A stretch of 10,363 bases of DNA from UMGS1279 sp045534095 (lineage in GTDB: Bacteria; Bacillota; Clostridia; Oscillospirales; Acutalibacteraceae). The notes under the pieces were generated by a model. It did no database searches and was not told the origin of the DNA. It saw nothing but the letters and a program-made list of their open reading frames with translations. The position numbers and the translations under genes are program-made. Below, piece by piece: positions 1 through 7,612 of this stretch; the stretch's first letter is position 1; every line of letters begins with the position of its first letter. The stretch spans positions 1-10,363 of the forward strand of contig JAZSJA010000079.1 of the NCBI GenBank assembly GCA_045534095.1. Direction: 5' to 3'.

Positions 1-255
1 AAATGTAAATATTTAGGAGAAATACATAAGGTTTTTAAGATAAAATTCGGTTTGCCTGAATATTATGGTGAGAATCCTGATGCTCTTTGGGATTTGCTTG
101 AAGGTATTTTTGATGATATGGGTGAAATTACGGCTGAAATAAGCGGTTTTAACAATTTAGAAAAAAAGCTAAAAGAAGCTACCGCAGAATTGTTAGAAGT
201 TCTTGATGATGTAGCAAAAGAAACGCCCAATTTTTCATATAAAATAATTTCTTAA
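1..255 (+). CDS. Barstar-like barnase inhibitor, 5' end missing
   Basis: This is the C-terminal 84 codons of a small acidic protein whose start lies left of the window. The frame is open from base 1, so the TTG at 52 is not a convincing start. The stretch LPEYYGENPDALWD (fragment residues 18-31) matches the barstar signature. The Tyr, Asp, Trp and Asp residues at fragment positions 21, 27, 30 and 31 correspond to the RNase-binding positions known as Tyr29, Asp35, Trp38 and Asp39 in Bacillus barstar. By that alignment only about 8 residues are missing, and the full length would be close to the usual 90. Known barstars act in the cytoplasm by plugging the active site of a secreted guanyl-specific RNase or RNase-type toxin domain. 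No partner RNase is visible here; it could lie upstream, outside the window. The protein ends with FSYKIIS, resembling the last beta strand of the family. The family call is firm; the partner is unknown. Confidence 0.88.
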   Translation, partial: KCKYLGEIHKVFKIKFGLPEYYGENPDALWDLLEGIFDDMGEITAEISGFNNLEKKLKEATAELLEVLDDVAKETPNFSYKIIS

Positions 256-290
256 TTTGTGTATATAAAATGCAACGCTCTGCACCTACC

Positions 291-324
291 AAAAAATCCG
301 TCGACTTGGTCGGCGGATTTTTTT
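291..324. terminator. Rho-independent terminator, likely bidirectional
   Basis: The left arm AAAAAATCCGTCGAC (291-305) pairs with the right arm GTCGGCGGATTTTTT (309-323) around a 3-base loop TTG. The 15-bp stem has one G-T wobble. The right side ends in a T run (318-324), which terminates rightward transcription from the barstar-like gene. The A run on the left gives a T run on the minus strand, so the same hairpin can also terminate the convergent AraC-family gene, whose stop codon is 43 bp away. Confidence 0.9.
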
Positions 325-366
325 ATTTTGCGTAGTCAGGGATATGATTTACCTCTAAATTTGATT

Positions 367-1239
367 TTACGGAATATAGTTAAGTGGGGATGAATTGGTT
401 TTACGAAAAGTGGATGGAGAAACACCAAATTGCTTTTTAAAGCAATGCGAAAAATACACAAGATCGTTAAAACCGCTTCGATAAGAAATTAGACTTATAG
501 GCTTGTCGGTTGTTGAAAGTAAAACCTGTGCTTTTTCAAGTCTTAATAAATTTACGTAGTTAGTAATGGTGAATCCAGTATGTTCTTTGAATTTGCGGCA
601 AAGGTAGGATTCGTTATAACCAAATTTCTTTGCAATACCGGTTACGGTTAGGTCAACGGTATGACCATCCTCATGAGTAGCGTTAAAATTTATGTATTCT
701 ACAATAGAATAAAATTTTTCGCTTGTTGGCATTTTAATGTTAGAACGATAGCGTCCTTTGTTGAAAAATAATCCCAAAATCATATAAACGCTGCCCATAA
801 AACACATAGAATCTTCCTTGTAAAAGTTTATAAGGCGGTCAAATTCTTTTATTATTTCCTCATCTTCAATGTAATCATCCAAAATAATTATTCGGTCATT
901 TAAGGGGACAAGAAAGTTTGACGTCATTGTAGATTCGTTATAAAGGCGATTTACGTCAAACATAACTGCATAAAGTTTAACCCCATTTGTACCTGAAAAA
1001 CCTGCGTGTAGATCGTAAGGATTTACAACAACCATCGAACCTGCTTTGGCTACGATTTTTCGCTGGTTAACCGTAACACATAATTCACCCGAAATTACCC
1101 GCAATAATTCCAAACGCAAATGACAATGGGCTTTAAAAATAATTGAGTCGGCAGTACTTCTCTCTAAAAACTGTATTTTAACAGATTTTTCTCTGCTAAA
1201 TACCTCGGACTCGATATTTTTTATGTTATTATTTTCCAT
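367..1239 (-). CDS. AraC-family transcriptional regulator (cupin sensor plus double HTH)
   Basis: A 290-residue one-component regulator. Residues ~20-95 look like a cupin-type sensing domain: HCH at 38-40, Gly51, and an NPYDLH segment at 73-78, a common position for the second metal/ligand strand in AraC N-domains. Residues ~175-280 form the AraC/XylS DNA-binding domain with two helix-turn-helix units: the first around 197-222 (IAKKFGYNESYLCRKFKEH), the second around 247-280 (ISLISYRSGFNDLVYFSHCFKKQFG), ending in the typical GVSPSTFRK. The start at 1239 is preferred over the in-frame ATG at 1287 because AGAGGGGGC lies 6 bases upstream of it and the longer form adds 16 residues with no domain role. 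It is transcribed divergently from the modular surface-protein cluster, so it probably regulates that cluster and perhaps itself. Members of this family next to glycan-use genes usually activate transcription on sensing a sugar. The ligand is unknown. Confidence 0.93.
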   Translation of the reverse strand: MENNNIKNIESEVFSREKSVKIQFLERSTADSIIFKAHCHLRLELLRVISGELCVTVNQRKIVAKAGSMVVVNPYDLHAGFSGTNGVKLYAVMFDVNRLYNESTMTSNFLVPLNDRIIILDDYIEDEEIIKEFDRLINFYKEDSMCFMGSVYMILGLFFNKGRYRSNIKMPTSEKFYSIVEYINFNATHEDGHTVDLTVTGIAKKFGYNESYLCRKFKEHTGFTITNYVNLLRLEKAQVLLSTTDKPISLISYRSGFNDLVYFSHCFKKQFGVSPSTFRKTNSSPLNYIP

Positions 1240-1245
1240 AAAAAT

Positions 1246-1254
1246 GCCCCCTCT
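1246..1254 (-). promoter_or_regulatory. Ribosome binding site that decides the AraC-family start
   Basis: AGAGGGGGC on the minus strand, 6 bases before the ATG at 1239. It supports the internal start over the upstream ATG at 1287, which has no comparable site. Confidence 0.75.
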
Positions 1255-1318
1255 AAGCCAAAAGTAAAAATAAGACAAATTTAACACAATATAAATACTT
1301 GATAAACCTTTTGATTTT

Positions 1319-1347
1319 ATTATAAAATATGATTAGATTAATGTCAA
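1319..1347 (-). promoter_or_regulatory. Full-consensus sigma-A promoter of the AraC-family gene
   Basis: Read on the minus strand, TTGACA (1347-1342) and TATAAT (1324-1319) are separated by exactly 17 bases (1341-1325). Both hexamers match the housekeeping consensus at every position. The transcript would start near 1312, giving a leader of about 70 bases before the ATG at 1239. Such a strong promoter suggests high basal expression unless a repressor, possibly the protein itself, blocks it. Confidence 0.85.
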
Positions 1348-1348
1348 T

Positions 1349-1397
1349 AATATTATTGTATAAAAATATTCCTTATATAAAATTACACAATAATATT
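1349..1397. repeat. 11-bp perfect inverted repeat beside the -35 box, possible operator
   Basis: AATATTATTGT (1349-1359) is repeated in inverted orientation as ACAATAATATT (1387-1397), with 27 bases between. The left half begins 1 base upstream of the AraC-gene -35 hexamer, a position suited to a regulator binding site. The sequence is AT-only except for one G/C pair and sits in very AT-rich DNA, so chance is possible. AraC-family proteins more often bind direct repeats, so the identity of any binding protein is open. Confidence 0.4.
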
Positions 1398-1596
1398 TTA
1401 AATACATTAAAATAAATAAAAAATTGTATATTTTTTTAATAAATCCAAAAAAAACGCACAATTTAATGATTATTTTGAAGAAAACAAGGCTTTTGTAGCA
1501 AAAATATTGAAATAGGTGTGTATTCCCAAAAATATAAAACTAATATTTTTATTTAGTTTGGTAAAATTATGACAAAATTTTCACTTTAACAAAGAT

Positions 1597-1602
1597 TATA
1601 AG
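1597..1602 (+). promoter_or_regulatory. Candidate -10 box of the surface-protein cluster (weak)
   Basis: TATAAG lies 48 bases before the start codon at 1650, a reasonable -10 position. At 17-bp spacing the -35 position (1574-1579) reads AAAATT, a poor match; a better hexamer, ATGACA (1569-1574), is 22 bp away. A good -10 without a usable -35 would fit an activator-dependent promoter, for example one switched on by the divergent AraC-family protein. The call is tentative. Confidence 0.3.
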
Positions 1603-1636
1603 TGGATTACAAAAATCAAACGCAAAAATTATAAAA

Positions 1637-1641
1637 AGGAG
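1637..1641 (+). promoter_or_regulatory. Ribosome binding site of the giant surface protein
   Basis: AGGAG, 8 bases before the ATG at 1650. Together with the signal peptide beginning at that codon it fixes the start. Confidence 0.85.
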
Positions 1642-1649
1642 CTAATTTT

Positions 1650-1721
1650 ATGAAAAAAATCTTATCGGTTGTACTTGCTTTAATTCTCTTGGTGAGTTGT
1701 ATACATACTGGTGTGTGGGCT
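1650..1721 (+). other. Signal peptide of the giant surface protein
   Basis: Residues 1-24: two Lys, a hydrophobic core, then VWA before DD, a signal peptidase I type site. LVSC at residues 14-17 also fits a lipobox, so lipoprotein processing cannot be fully excluded; the C-terminal sorting signal makes signal peptidase I more likely. Confidence 0.75.
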
Positions 1722-4700
1722 GATGATATTAATAATTCCAGTACCAATATTATGAGTGATTATACTTATAAAGACTGGAAGGTTACTAGCCGAGCCACAA
1801 TAAACGCTCCTACCGAAAGTTTTTCGGGTGATATGTCAAATGCCTTTAGTGTAACAAAGCTAATGTGGCGTTCTGCGTATACTAAGCTTGATTTGGAGGC
1901 AGGGCAAACCTATGAGCTTAAGTTCTATTATAAAGAGGAAGCTCCAAGCAAGGTTTACCTTACCGATAGTGAAAACCGCGGTGTGTTAATGGCGCCTACA
2001 GGCACAATGACCTTTGGTGAAGAAATCACATTAACAAACAAAGATTATTCCAATAACCTTTTAAACGACCTTAACTATAATGTTCCGTCGGATAAAGAGG
2101 GTTGGAATATTGTTACTGCCGTGATTTCACCCTCTGTTACAGGTGAGCATACATTTTGTTTTACAGGTGCAGCCCCTGATGTTAATGATTTAAGCCTTAT
2201 TCACTTTAGTGATTTCAGCTTGGTTAAGCAGGGCGAGGACCCCAATGTTCTTAACGATACCGTTATGGCAGGTCTTAAATGGAATGCGCTCTGGAATACC
2301 GGTCTTAGAGATCCTAAGGCTGCAGATCTTGATAAATCTCAGTCCTATAGCGGCAATGCCTATGCAATGACCTTTGGCAGAAATTCAAGATACCGCGATA
2401 ACTACACCACAGTTACTCTTGAGCCGGATACCAAATACAATTTCTCATTCCGCTATAAATCCGGAACAACCGATGAGCTTATCTACAAAATAGGTTTTGT
2501 AGATGCTTCAAAGGTGGATTTCAGCACCATTAAGGGTGATTTTGTTAAGAATCACCTTACCGATGCTTCTACCTCACTTTTAGGTGAAAATGAGGCAACT
2601 ATAGGTCAAGAGCTTGGTGGAGTTTGGAACTTGGCCAGCACAACCTTTACTACAGGTACTGCCAAAGAATATATAATGTATATATTTGTTAGTGAGGTTG
2701 TAGCCGACCAGGGCTTTACAATCCTTACTCTTAGTGACTTCAACCTTGTTGCAGAAGAAAAGGAGCAGGAAATTCCCGAAACCGCCACCAGCCAGCTTAT
2801 TAATGTTGCAAACTGGAACTCCACTTGGAGATTACAGGGCGCTACCATAAATATTGAAAATTCAACCGACTCCTGTAAGGGCGGTGGGGCTGTAAGAGTT
2901 GATAAATCAAATTGGCGTTCTACTTTTGTTAAGCTTACCCTTACTGCAAACACAAAATACGATCTCACCTTTAATTATAAGGGCACTTCTGCAGTATCAA
3001 ACCTACATTTAATTGCTTTAACTGATATTGATGAAGCTAAATATGCAAATAACCTTGACCATATAATTCAAACCTTAAAAGCAGGTGCGAGCACTGTATT
3101 TACTCAAAGCTATTCTGCCCTTAATTATGACGGAAATACCTGGAATGAGGTATCGGCAAGCTTTACTACTAAGAACAATACCGAATATTACCTTGTTTTT
3201 GAGAATAATACAAGTGGCTCGGGCTTTGTAGCCTCCGACTTCAGCCTTGTTGCAGAAGAAGGACAGCCTGAAGAAGAAAATGCATTGGCAAACTCTAAGG
3301 CAACCGATTGGTTCTCCAGTTGGAACGGAGCTGCCGGTACCGAAGTGAGCGGAGCTATATTTGTAAGATGCGCCTACCGTTCAGCTTATACAAAGGTTAC
3401 ATTAAAGCCAAATACTAAATATGAGCTAAGCTTTAGCCACGGTGAGGTAAGGGTTACAGATATAAGGGTTTTTGCTGCAAGCGAAATCACTGCCCCCGCA
3501 ACTCAGTTAATGACTCCCAATTCAAACGGAGGTCCTGCCCCGGGCGGTACAACCAACCTTGCAACAGATACAGTGGCAACAACCTGCCCTGCAACACCTG
3601 CAGCAGGTGAATTCTATACTTCATCTGAAAGCTTTACAACTACCAATGAAACCGAGTATTATATTTTCCTTGATTGCGGAGCCTTTAATACTACAGCTAT
3701 ACTTTTAAAAGATTTAAAACTTGTTACAAAGCAAGAATCTGAAGAAATTACAGACCCCAACGCTCTTAACGATACCGTTATGGCGGGTCTTACCTGGAAT
3801 GCAATCTGGAACACAGGTCTTAGAAATCCTAAGGCTGCAAATCTTGATAAATCTCAGTCATATAGCGGTAATGCATATGCAATGACCTTTGGCAGAAACG
3901 CAAGATACCGCGATAACTATACCACAGTTACCCTTAAACCCAATACTACATATAACTTCTCATTCCGCTATAAGTCCTCAAGTGATGGACAAGGCGAAGT
4001 TATTAGTGATATAGGCTTTGTAGATGCGTCTAAGGTTAATTTTTCAACCTATAAGGGTGATACTGTTGCTTCTCACTTAACAGATTCCGCTACACCTATT
4101 TTAGGTAAAGACAATGCTGTTAAAGAGCAGTTAACCGATGGAACTTGGAATTTGGTTACAACCACCTTTACCACCGGTGATGCAAGCGAATATGTAATGT
4201 ATCTCAATTGCCAAACAAAAAAAGGCGATGCAGGCTTCCAAGTTTTCGCCCTTAGTGACTTCAGCCTTGTTGAAGGTGAAGGCGGTTCATCTGATACTCC
4301 CCAATCGGTTGTCGACCAGCTTATTAATGTTGCAAACTGGAACTCCACCTGGAGATTACAGGGCGCTACCATAAAAATTGAAAATTCAACCGACTCCTGT
4401 AAGGGCGGTGAGGCTGTAAGCGTTAATAAATCAAATTACCGCTCTACCTTTGTTAAGCTTAACCTTACTGCAAAAACAAAATATAAGCTTACCTTTAATT
4501 ATAAGGGAACCTCTGCAGTATCAAACCTACATTTAATTGCTTTAAATGATATTGATTCTGCTAAATATGCAGCTAAACCCGACCAGTTAATCACCGCCTT
4601 AAAGGATGGTGTTGGTACTGTGCTTACTCAAGGCTTTGCTACCCTTAATTATGACGGAAACACCTGGAATGAGGTATCCGCAAGCTTTAAAACCAATGAT

Positions 4701-7610
4701 AATACCGAATATTATCTTGTTTTTGAAAACAACACAGCCGGCTCGGGCTTTGTGGCATCCGATTTCGCTGTTGAAATTGACACCACTCCTGATGAGGATG
4801 ATGAAGAGGAGCTACCCGATCCCGACAATTTACTCGCTGATACCAAGCCCACCGATTGGACCTCCAGCTGGGGCTATAAAAAGGGTGTTGCCGCAGGTAA
4901 TGCCATAAGCCTTAGTGTTGCTTGGCGTTCGGGTTATACAAAGGTTACCTTAAAGCCCAATGTTTCTTATAAATTCCAGTTTAATTTTGAAAATGTTAAG
5001 GTTAAAGATATAAGAGTGTATGCTGCTTCAGAAATTACTGATATGGATACCCAAATGCTTTCAGCAGAAGGCGGCGGAGCAGTAACGGGCGGTACAAATA
5101 ACCTTGCACCCGATGCAATTACCAGCACTTGCATTGCCCCTGTACTTGGTGAAACCTATACCGCCTCAGAGATATTTACAACATCTTCGGAAACAGAATA
5201 TTATATTATTTTTGATGCTACTGAATTTGTTGTAACCTCTATTCTACTTAAAAAAATAAGCCTTAAAAAGTATTTTGACCCCGCAACTGATATATTTGGT
5301 ACTATAAGGAACACCAATGGCGGTACCGTTAAAAACAAGGGTGAAACTCCCTATGCAAAGGGTAAAGAAACCACCGTTACCGCAACACCTTTAGAGGGCA
5401 ATACCTTTGATGGTTGGTATGATGCCGATGGTAAAAAAGTATCCTCCGATGCGTCTTATACCTTTACAGTAAAGGGTGAATTTGATTTAACTGCTAAATT
5501 TAAAGGTCCCAATATGCCATATATAGATTGGATGGCTGAAAACGGTATGGACGGTACCTTTGAAAACGGCACTATGCTTGGTTGGCATGCTTATGATCCA
5601 AATTCAGGTGTTGTTGCACATTTTGCAACCTTTACTCCTAAGGATTTTGCTTCGCATAGTGGCAAAAAGGCATTGGTTGTAAGTGCCCGTTATCAGATGT
5701 CTGATTTTGAGTTCACAAATCTGACCAAAAACTCCGATTATTATTTAAGCTTTTATATCTACTGTCCTGATTTAACACCTTATGACTCGACTGCGGAAGT
5801 AGGTAAGCAAGGCTTTAGACTCAATCGGCTTTCTCTTAGCGTAGGCGGCGATACTATCTGGAGTAAGAGCAATCAATTCAGTGACGGAAATAACGGCTGG
5901 CACAGAGTAGAATTTTTCTTCAACACAGGTAATGCCACCAGTGCAACCCTTTCAATATTCTATGCCGGTGATACTAATGCTACCGAAAAATCCGTTCATT
6001 TGGACGATGTTATGTTTGTTCAGTATGCGGCAGACGGACTTGATAATGGTGATTTTGAAGCAGGCAAGGAGCATTGGATGGGTGAATATACCCATTCTGA
6101 TGAGGGCGGCAATAAGGCTGCCGGCATTGCAAAGGATAAGAAAATCTATCAGTCTGTAGCTGTAGATGCACACTCATCTTACACCGTAAGCTTTAAGGCT
6201 AAGGGTGAGCTTAAAGCGGCAGCTACTCAAATTAATAAATATTCCACAAAGCCCTCAGACCTTGTAAGCTCTGTAACAAATGTTACTACATCAGGTGATT
6301 GGAATGAATACACCTTTGATGTTTACACAGGTATGAACAGCGCAATTAATTTTGTATTTGAAGCACTTGAAGACGGCGTCTTGCTAGATGATATTAAAAT
6401 CACAAAGCAGGAAGATGCAGCCGATGCAGTGGTAGAAAAAATCGATTTTGAAACCGATCGCTTTGCCATTAAAAACAGCACTACCAATAAAGATGTATAT
6501 GAAATATATGAGGGTACGGAATTTGCACGAAGCGGCAACAAATCACTTCACTTTAAGTATGATGCCGCTGACGATAATACCGAATATGTATTCAACGAAT
6601 CATACCTCGGTTTCCAAATAAGCAACAGTCGTGTTTATAGACTTACCTTCTATTACAAAACAAGTAATGGCAGTACCATTAAAATCTCACCTGATTTCTT
6701 AGGTACTCAAGCAGGTAACGTTGGCGTTAAACACACCGCCAAAGGCGATGGATGGAATAGGGTTGATTTCTTTGCTTCATCTTCATCTGCTGTTTATTTT
6801 GATCCCATTATTGCTAATATTGTTGGTGAAACTAAAGCAGATTTTTATGTAGATGATATCACTTACACAATTGTTTCGGCTGTAGTTTTGGAAACTAACG
6901 TTAAAGAGATTTATGCAGAGCCACCTCTTGCACTTCTTTATAATGAAGGGTTTGAAGAACCTATTACCAACCAAAACTGGGGTAAATTACCCTCCACAAC
7001 AAAGGTGTTGGAAGGTGATACCGAGTTCGGTAATAAGTATTTAAGGGTAGACGCAAAAACATTCTACGTATTACCCGTTGCGGTTGAAGCCGGCGTACAG
7101 TACTATTTATCCGCATCTCTTCGCGGTACAGGTGGATACATAGGCCTTTCTACAACTGCTGACGGTAAAGAATTTTTTAATGGCATTAGTGGCAAGAAGG
7201 AATCCTTTATTAAAACCACATCTCCAAAATGGCAACGTAGCGGTATTAAATTTTCAGCCCCAATGAACGGTGTTGTATATTTAGTAATCGCTTGCGACAA
7301 AGGTTATTTAGAGGCGGATAATATTCTTATTTACAAAGAAAGCTACGCCCTTACAGAAAAACCATATGGTCATGATATTTTAAAACCTTACGATTACACA
7401 GCTACATCAGGCGAAAATTATATTTTAAATGGTGGATATACAGATGAGGAGCTTAACGACGGTTCAACTGAGGATACTCCAAATGCTGACGATACAAGTT
7501 CCCCATCTACCGGTGATAATTTCCCGGCAACAATGCTCATTATAATAACACTTATATCGGCTATGGTGTTAATGATTTCGTCTAAAAAATCCAAAAAGGA
7601 GGTCGAATAA
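1650..7610 (+). CDS. Giant secreted, wall-anchored modular protein with repeated CBM-like modules
   Basis: A 1986-residue surface protein with no recognisable catalytic domain. Residues 1-24 are a signal peptide (MKKILSVVLALILLV, cleavage likely after VWA). Layout: a diverged module (~30-194); A1 (200-370), B1 (382-537), C1 (544-695); A2 (705-876), B2 (890-1042), C2 (1060-1207); an InlB-type divergent repeat (1216-1286, with GNTFDGWYDADGKKV); four jelly-roll modules resembling CBM4/9 carbohydrate binders (1288-1462, 1464-1588, 1594-1742, 1762-1897), recognised by N-terminal strands such as DNGDFEAG and YNEGFEEP and closing strands such as LLDDIKI; an acidic Ser/Thr linker; then SPSTGD (1951-1956), a hydrophobic segment (~1960-1976) and a KKSKK tail. 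The end matches the LPXTG-like signal used by sortases, so the protein is probably covalently attached to peptidoglycan. The A, B and C modules share a core aromatic-R-S/D-x-Y/F...T-x-Y-x-L/F-x-F motif. The likely role is binding a glycan or host surface, inferred from the modules and from the glycosidase gene that follows. A pure adhesin is the main alternative. Confidence 0.9.
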   Translation: MKKILSVVLALILLVSCIHTGVWADDINNSSTNIMSDYTYKDWKVTSRATINAPTESFSGDMSNAFSVTKLMWRSAYTKLDLEAGQTYELKFYYKEEAPSKVYLTDSENRGVLMAPTGTMTFGEEITLTNKDYSNNLLNDLNYNVPSDKEGWNIVTAVISPSVTGEHTFCFTGAAPDVNDLSLIHFSDFSLVKQGEDPNVLNDTVMAGLKWNALWNTGLRDPKAADLDKSQSYSGNAYAMTFGRNSRYRDNYTTVTLEPDTKYNFSFRYKSGTTDELIYKIGFVDASKVDFSTIKGDFVKNHLTDASTSLLGENEATIGQELGGVWNLASTTFTTGTAKEYIMYIFVSEVVADQGFTILTLSDFNLVAEEKEQEIPETATSQLINVANWNSTWRLQGATINIENSTDSCKGGGAVRVDKSNWRSTFVKLTLTANTKYDLTFNYKGTSAVSNLHLIALTDIDEAKYANNLDHIIQTLKAGASTVFTQSYSALNYDGNTWNEVSASFTTKNNTEYYLVFENNTSGSGFVASDFSLVAEEGQPEEENALANSKATDWFSSWNGAAGTEVSGAIFVRCAYRSAYTKVTLKPNTKYELSFSHGEVRVTDIRVFAASEITAPATQLMTPNSNGGPAPGGTTNLATDTVATTCPATPAAGEFYTSSESFTTTNETEYYIFLDCGAFNTTAILLKDLKLVTKQESEEITDPNALNDTVMAGLTWNAIWNTGLRNPKAANLDKSQSYSGNAYAMTFGRNARYRDNYTTVTLKPNTTYNFSFRYKSSSDGQGEVISDIGFVDASKVNFSTYKGDTVASHLTDSATPILGKDNAVKEQLTDGTWNLVTTTFTTGDASEYVMYLNCQTKKGDAGFQVFALSDFSLVEGEGGSSDTPQSVVDQLINVANWNSTWRLQGATIKIENSTDSCKGGEAVSVNKSNYRSTFVKLNLTAKTKYKLTFNYKGTSAVSNLHLIALNDIDSAKYAAKPDQLITALKDGVGTVLTQGFATLNYDGNTWNEVSASFKTNDNTEYYLVFENNTAGSGFVASDFAVEIDTTPDEDDEEELPDPDNLLADTKPTDWTSSWGYKKGVAAGNAISLSVAWRSGYTKVTLKPNVSYKFQFNFENVKVKDIRVYAASEITDMDTQMLSAEGGGAVTGGTNNLAPDAITSTCIAPVLGETYTASEIFTTSSETEYYIIFDATEFVVTSILLKKISLKKYFDPATDIFGTIRNTNGGTVKNKGETPYAKGKETTVTATPLEGNTFDGWYDADGKKVSSDASYTFTVKGEFDLTAKFKGPNMPYIDWMAENGMDGTFENGTMLGWHAYDPNSGVVAHFATFTPKDFASHSGKKALVVSARYQMSDFEFTNLTKNSDYYLSFYIYCPDLTPYDSTAEVGKQGFRLNRLSLSVGGDTIWSKSNQFSDGNNGWHRVEFFFNTGNATSATLSIFYAGDTNATEKSVHLDDVMFVQYAADGLDNGDFEAGKEHWMGEYTHSDEGGNKAAGIAKDKKIYQSVAVDAHSSYTVSFKAKGELKAAATQINKYSTKPSDLVSSVTNVTTSGDWNEYTFDVYTGMNSAINFVFEALEDGVLLDDIKITKQEDAADAVVEKIDFETDRFAIKNSTTNKDVYEIYEGTEFARSGNKSLHFKYDAADDNTEYVFNESYLGFQISNSRVYRLTFYYKTSNGSTIKISPDFLGTQAGNVGVKHTAKGDGWNRVDFFASSSSAVYFDPIIANIVGETKADFYVDDITYTIVSAVVLETNVKEIYAEPPLALLYNEGFEEPITNQNWGKLPSTTKVLEGDTEFGNKYLRVDAKTFYVLPVAVEAGVQYYLSASLRGTGGYIGLSTTADGKEFFNGISGKKESFIKTTSPKWQRSGIKFSAPMNGVVYLVIACDKGYLEADNILIYKESYALTEKPYGHDILKPYDYTATSGENYILNGGYTDEELNDGSTEDTPNADDTSSPSTGDNFPATMLIIITLISAMVLMISSKKSKKEVE
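2244..3734 (+). repeat. A-B-C module cassette, copy 1 (coding)
   Basis: Encodes residues 199-695 as three related modules. A begins VLNDTVMAGL and contains LDKSQSYSGNAYAM; B begins QLINVANWNSTW and contains TSAVSNLHLIAL; C begins NALANSKATDWFSSW and contains DIRVFAASEIT. The same order recurs about 1.52 kb downstream. Within module B, 2792-2896 differs from 4316-4420 at only 3 of 105 positions. Confidence 0.92.
3759..5270 (+). repeat. A-B-C module cassette, copy 2 (coding)
   Basis: Encodes residues 704-1207 in the same order as copy 1. The offset from copy 1 is 1515 bp at the start of A, 1524 bp at the start of B and 1548 bp at the start of C, so linkers have changed length. A and B stay close to copy 1 in DNA sequence, while C is clearly more diverged. 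Confidence 0.92.
5295..5507 (+). other. InlB-type (Listeria-Bacteroides) repeat domain in the giant protein
   Basis: Residues 1216-1286. NGGTVKNKGETPYAKGKETT, then VTATPLEGNTFDGWYDADGK and a closing FDLTAKFKG show the pattern of divergent InlB B-repeat domains, ~70-residue beta folds common in Firmicutes surface proteins. It separates the A-B-C cassettes from the CBM4/9-like modules and may act as a spacer. Confidence 0.75.
7500..7607 (+). other. Sortase-type sorting signal SPSTGD, membrane segment and basic tail
   Basis: Residues 1951-1986 hold SPSTGD, then a hydrophobic stretch ATMLIIITLISAMVLMI and SSKKSKKEVE. This is the three-part architecture of LPXTG-like signals; Ser in place of Leu and Asp after Gly are seen in clostridial variants. 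No sortase gene is in the window. Confidence 0.82.
7597..7602 (+). promoter_or_regulatory. Ribosome binding site of the glycosidase gene, inside the upstream coding end
   Basis: AGGAGG, 10 bases before the ATG at 7613, overlaps the last Lys-Glu-Val codons of the giant surface protein. With only 2 bases between stop and start, translation of the two genes is probably coupled. Confidence 0.85.
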
Positions 7611-7612
7611 AT

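Larger units (their letters stand above)
1240..1649. other. AT-rich divergent intergenic region
   Basis: This 410-bp stretch separates the divergent AraC-family and surface-protein genes. It holds the AraC-gene promoter (1319-1347), the inverted repeat (1349-1397), and the presumed promoter and leader of the surface-protein cluster toward its right end. No open frame with a ribosome binding site, no RNA gene and no clear riboswitch fold was recognised. The nonamer CAAAAATAT occurs twice in direct orientation (1499-1507 and 1527-1535), 28 bp apart, but in such A-rich DNA this is weak evidence for a binding site. Confidence 0.7.

Noticed and set aside
52..54. TTG at 52 as start of the barstar-like gene
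   Set aside because: The frame is open from base 1 and the codons upstream encode barstar-like sequence (EIHKVFKIKFG), so the true start is outside the window.
1240..1287. Longer AraC-family start at 1287
   Set aside because: The ATG at 1239 has a good ribosome binding site at 6-base spacing, while the 16 extra residues have no domain role and the upstream ATG lacks a site.
2606..2968. Minus-strand open frame of 120 codons
   Set aside because: It lies wholly within the giant surface gene; a similar antisense frame at 4073-4372 shares a stretch only because the coding strand is duplicated there. No ribosome binding site or recognisable domain.
4606..4908. Plus-strand 100-codon frame inside the giant gene
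   Set aside because: It overlaps module B2 and the linker in another frame, with a low-complexity Leu/Pro/Ile product; a shadow frame.
2244..5270. CRISPR array or insertion sequence as explanation of the long repeats
   Set aside because: The repeats are ~1.5 kb, in frame and protein-coding with diverged modules; there are no short regular repeat-spacer units, transposase genes or terminal inverted repeats.
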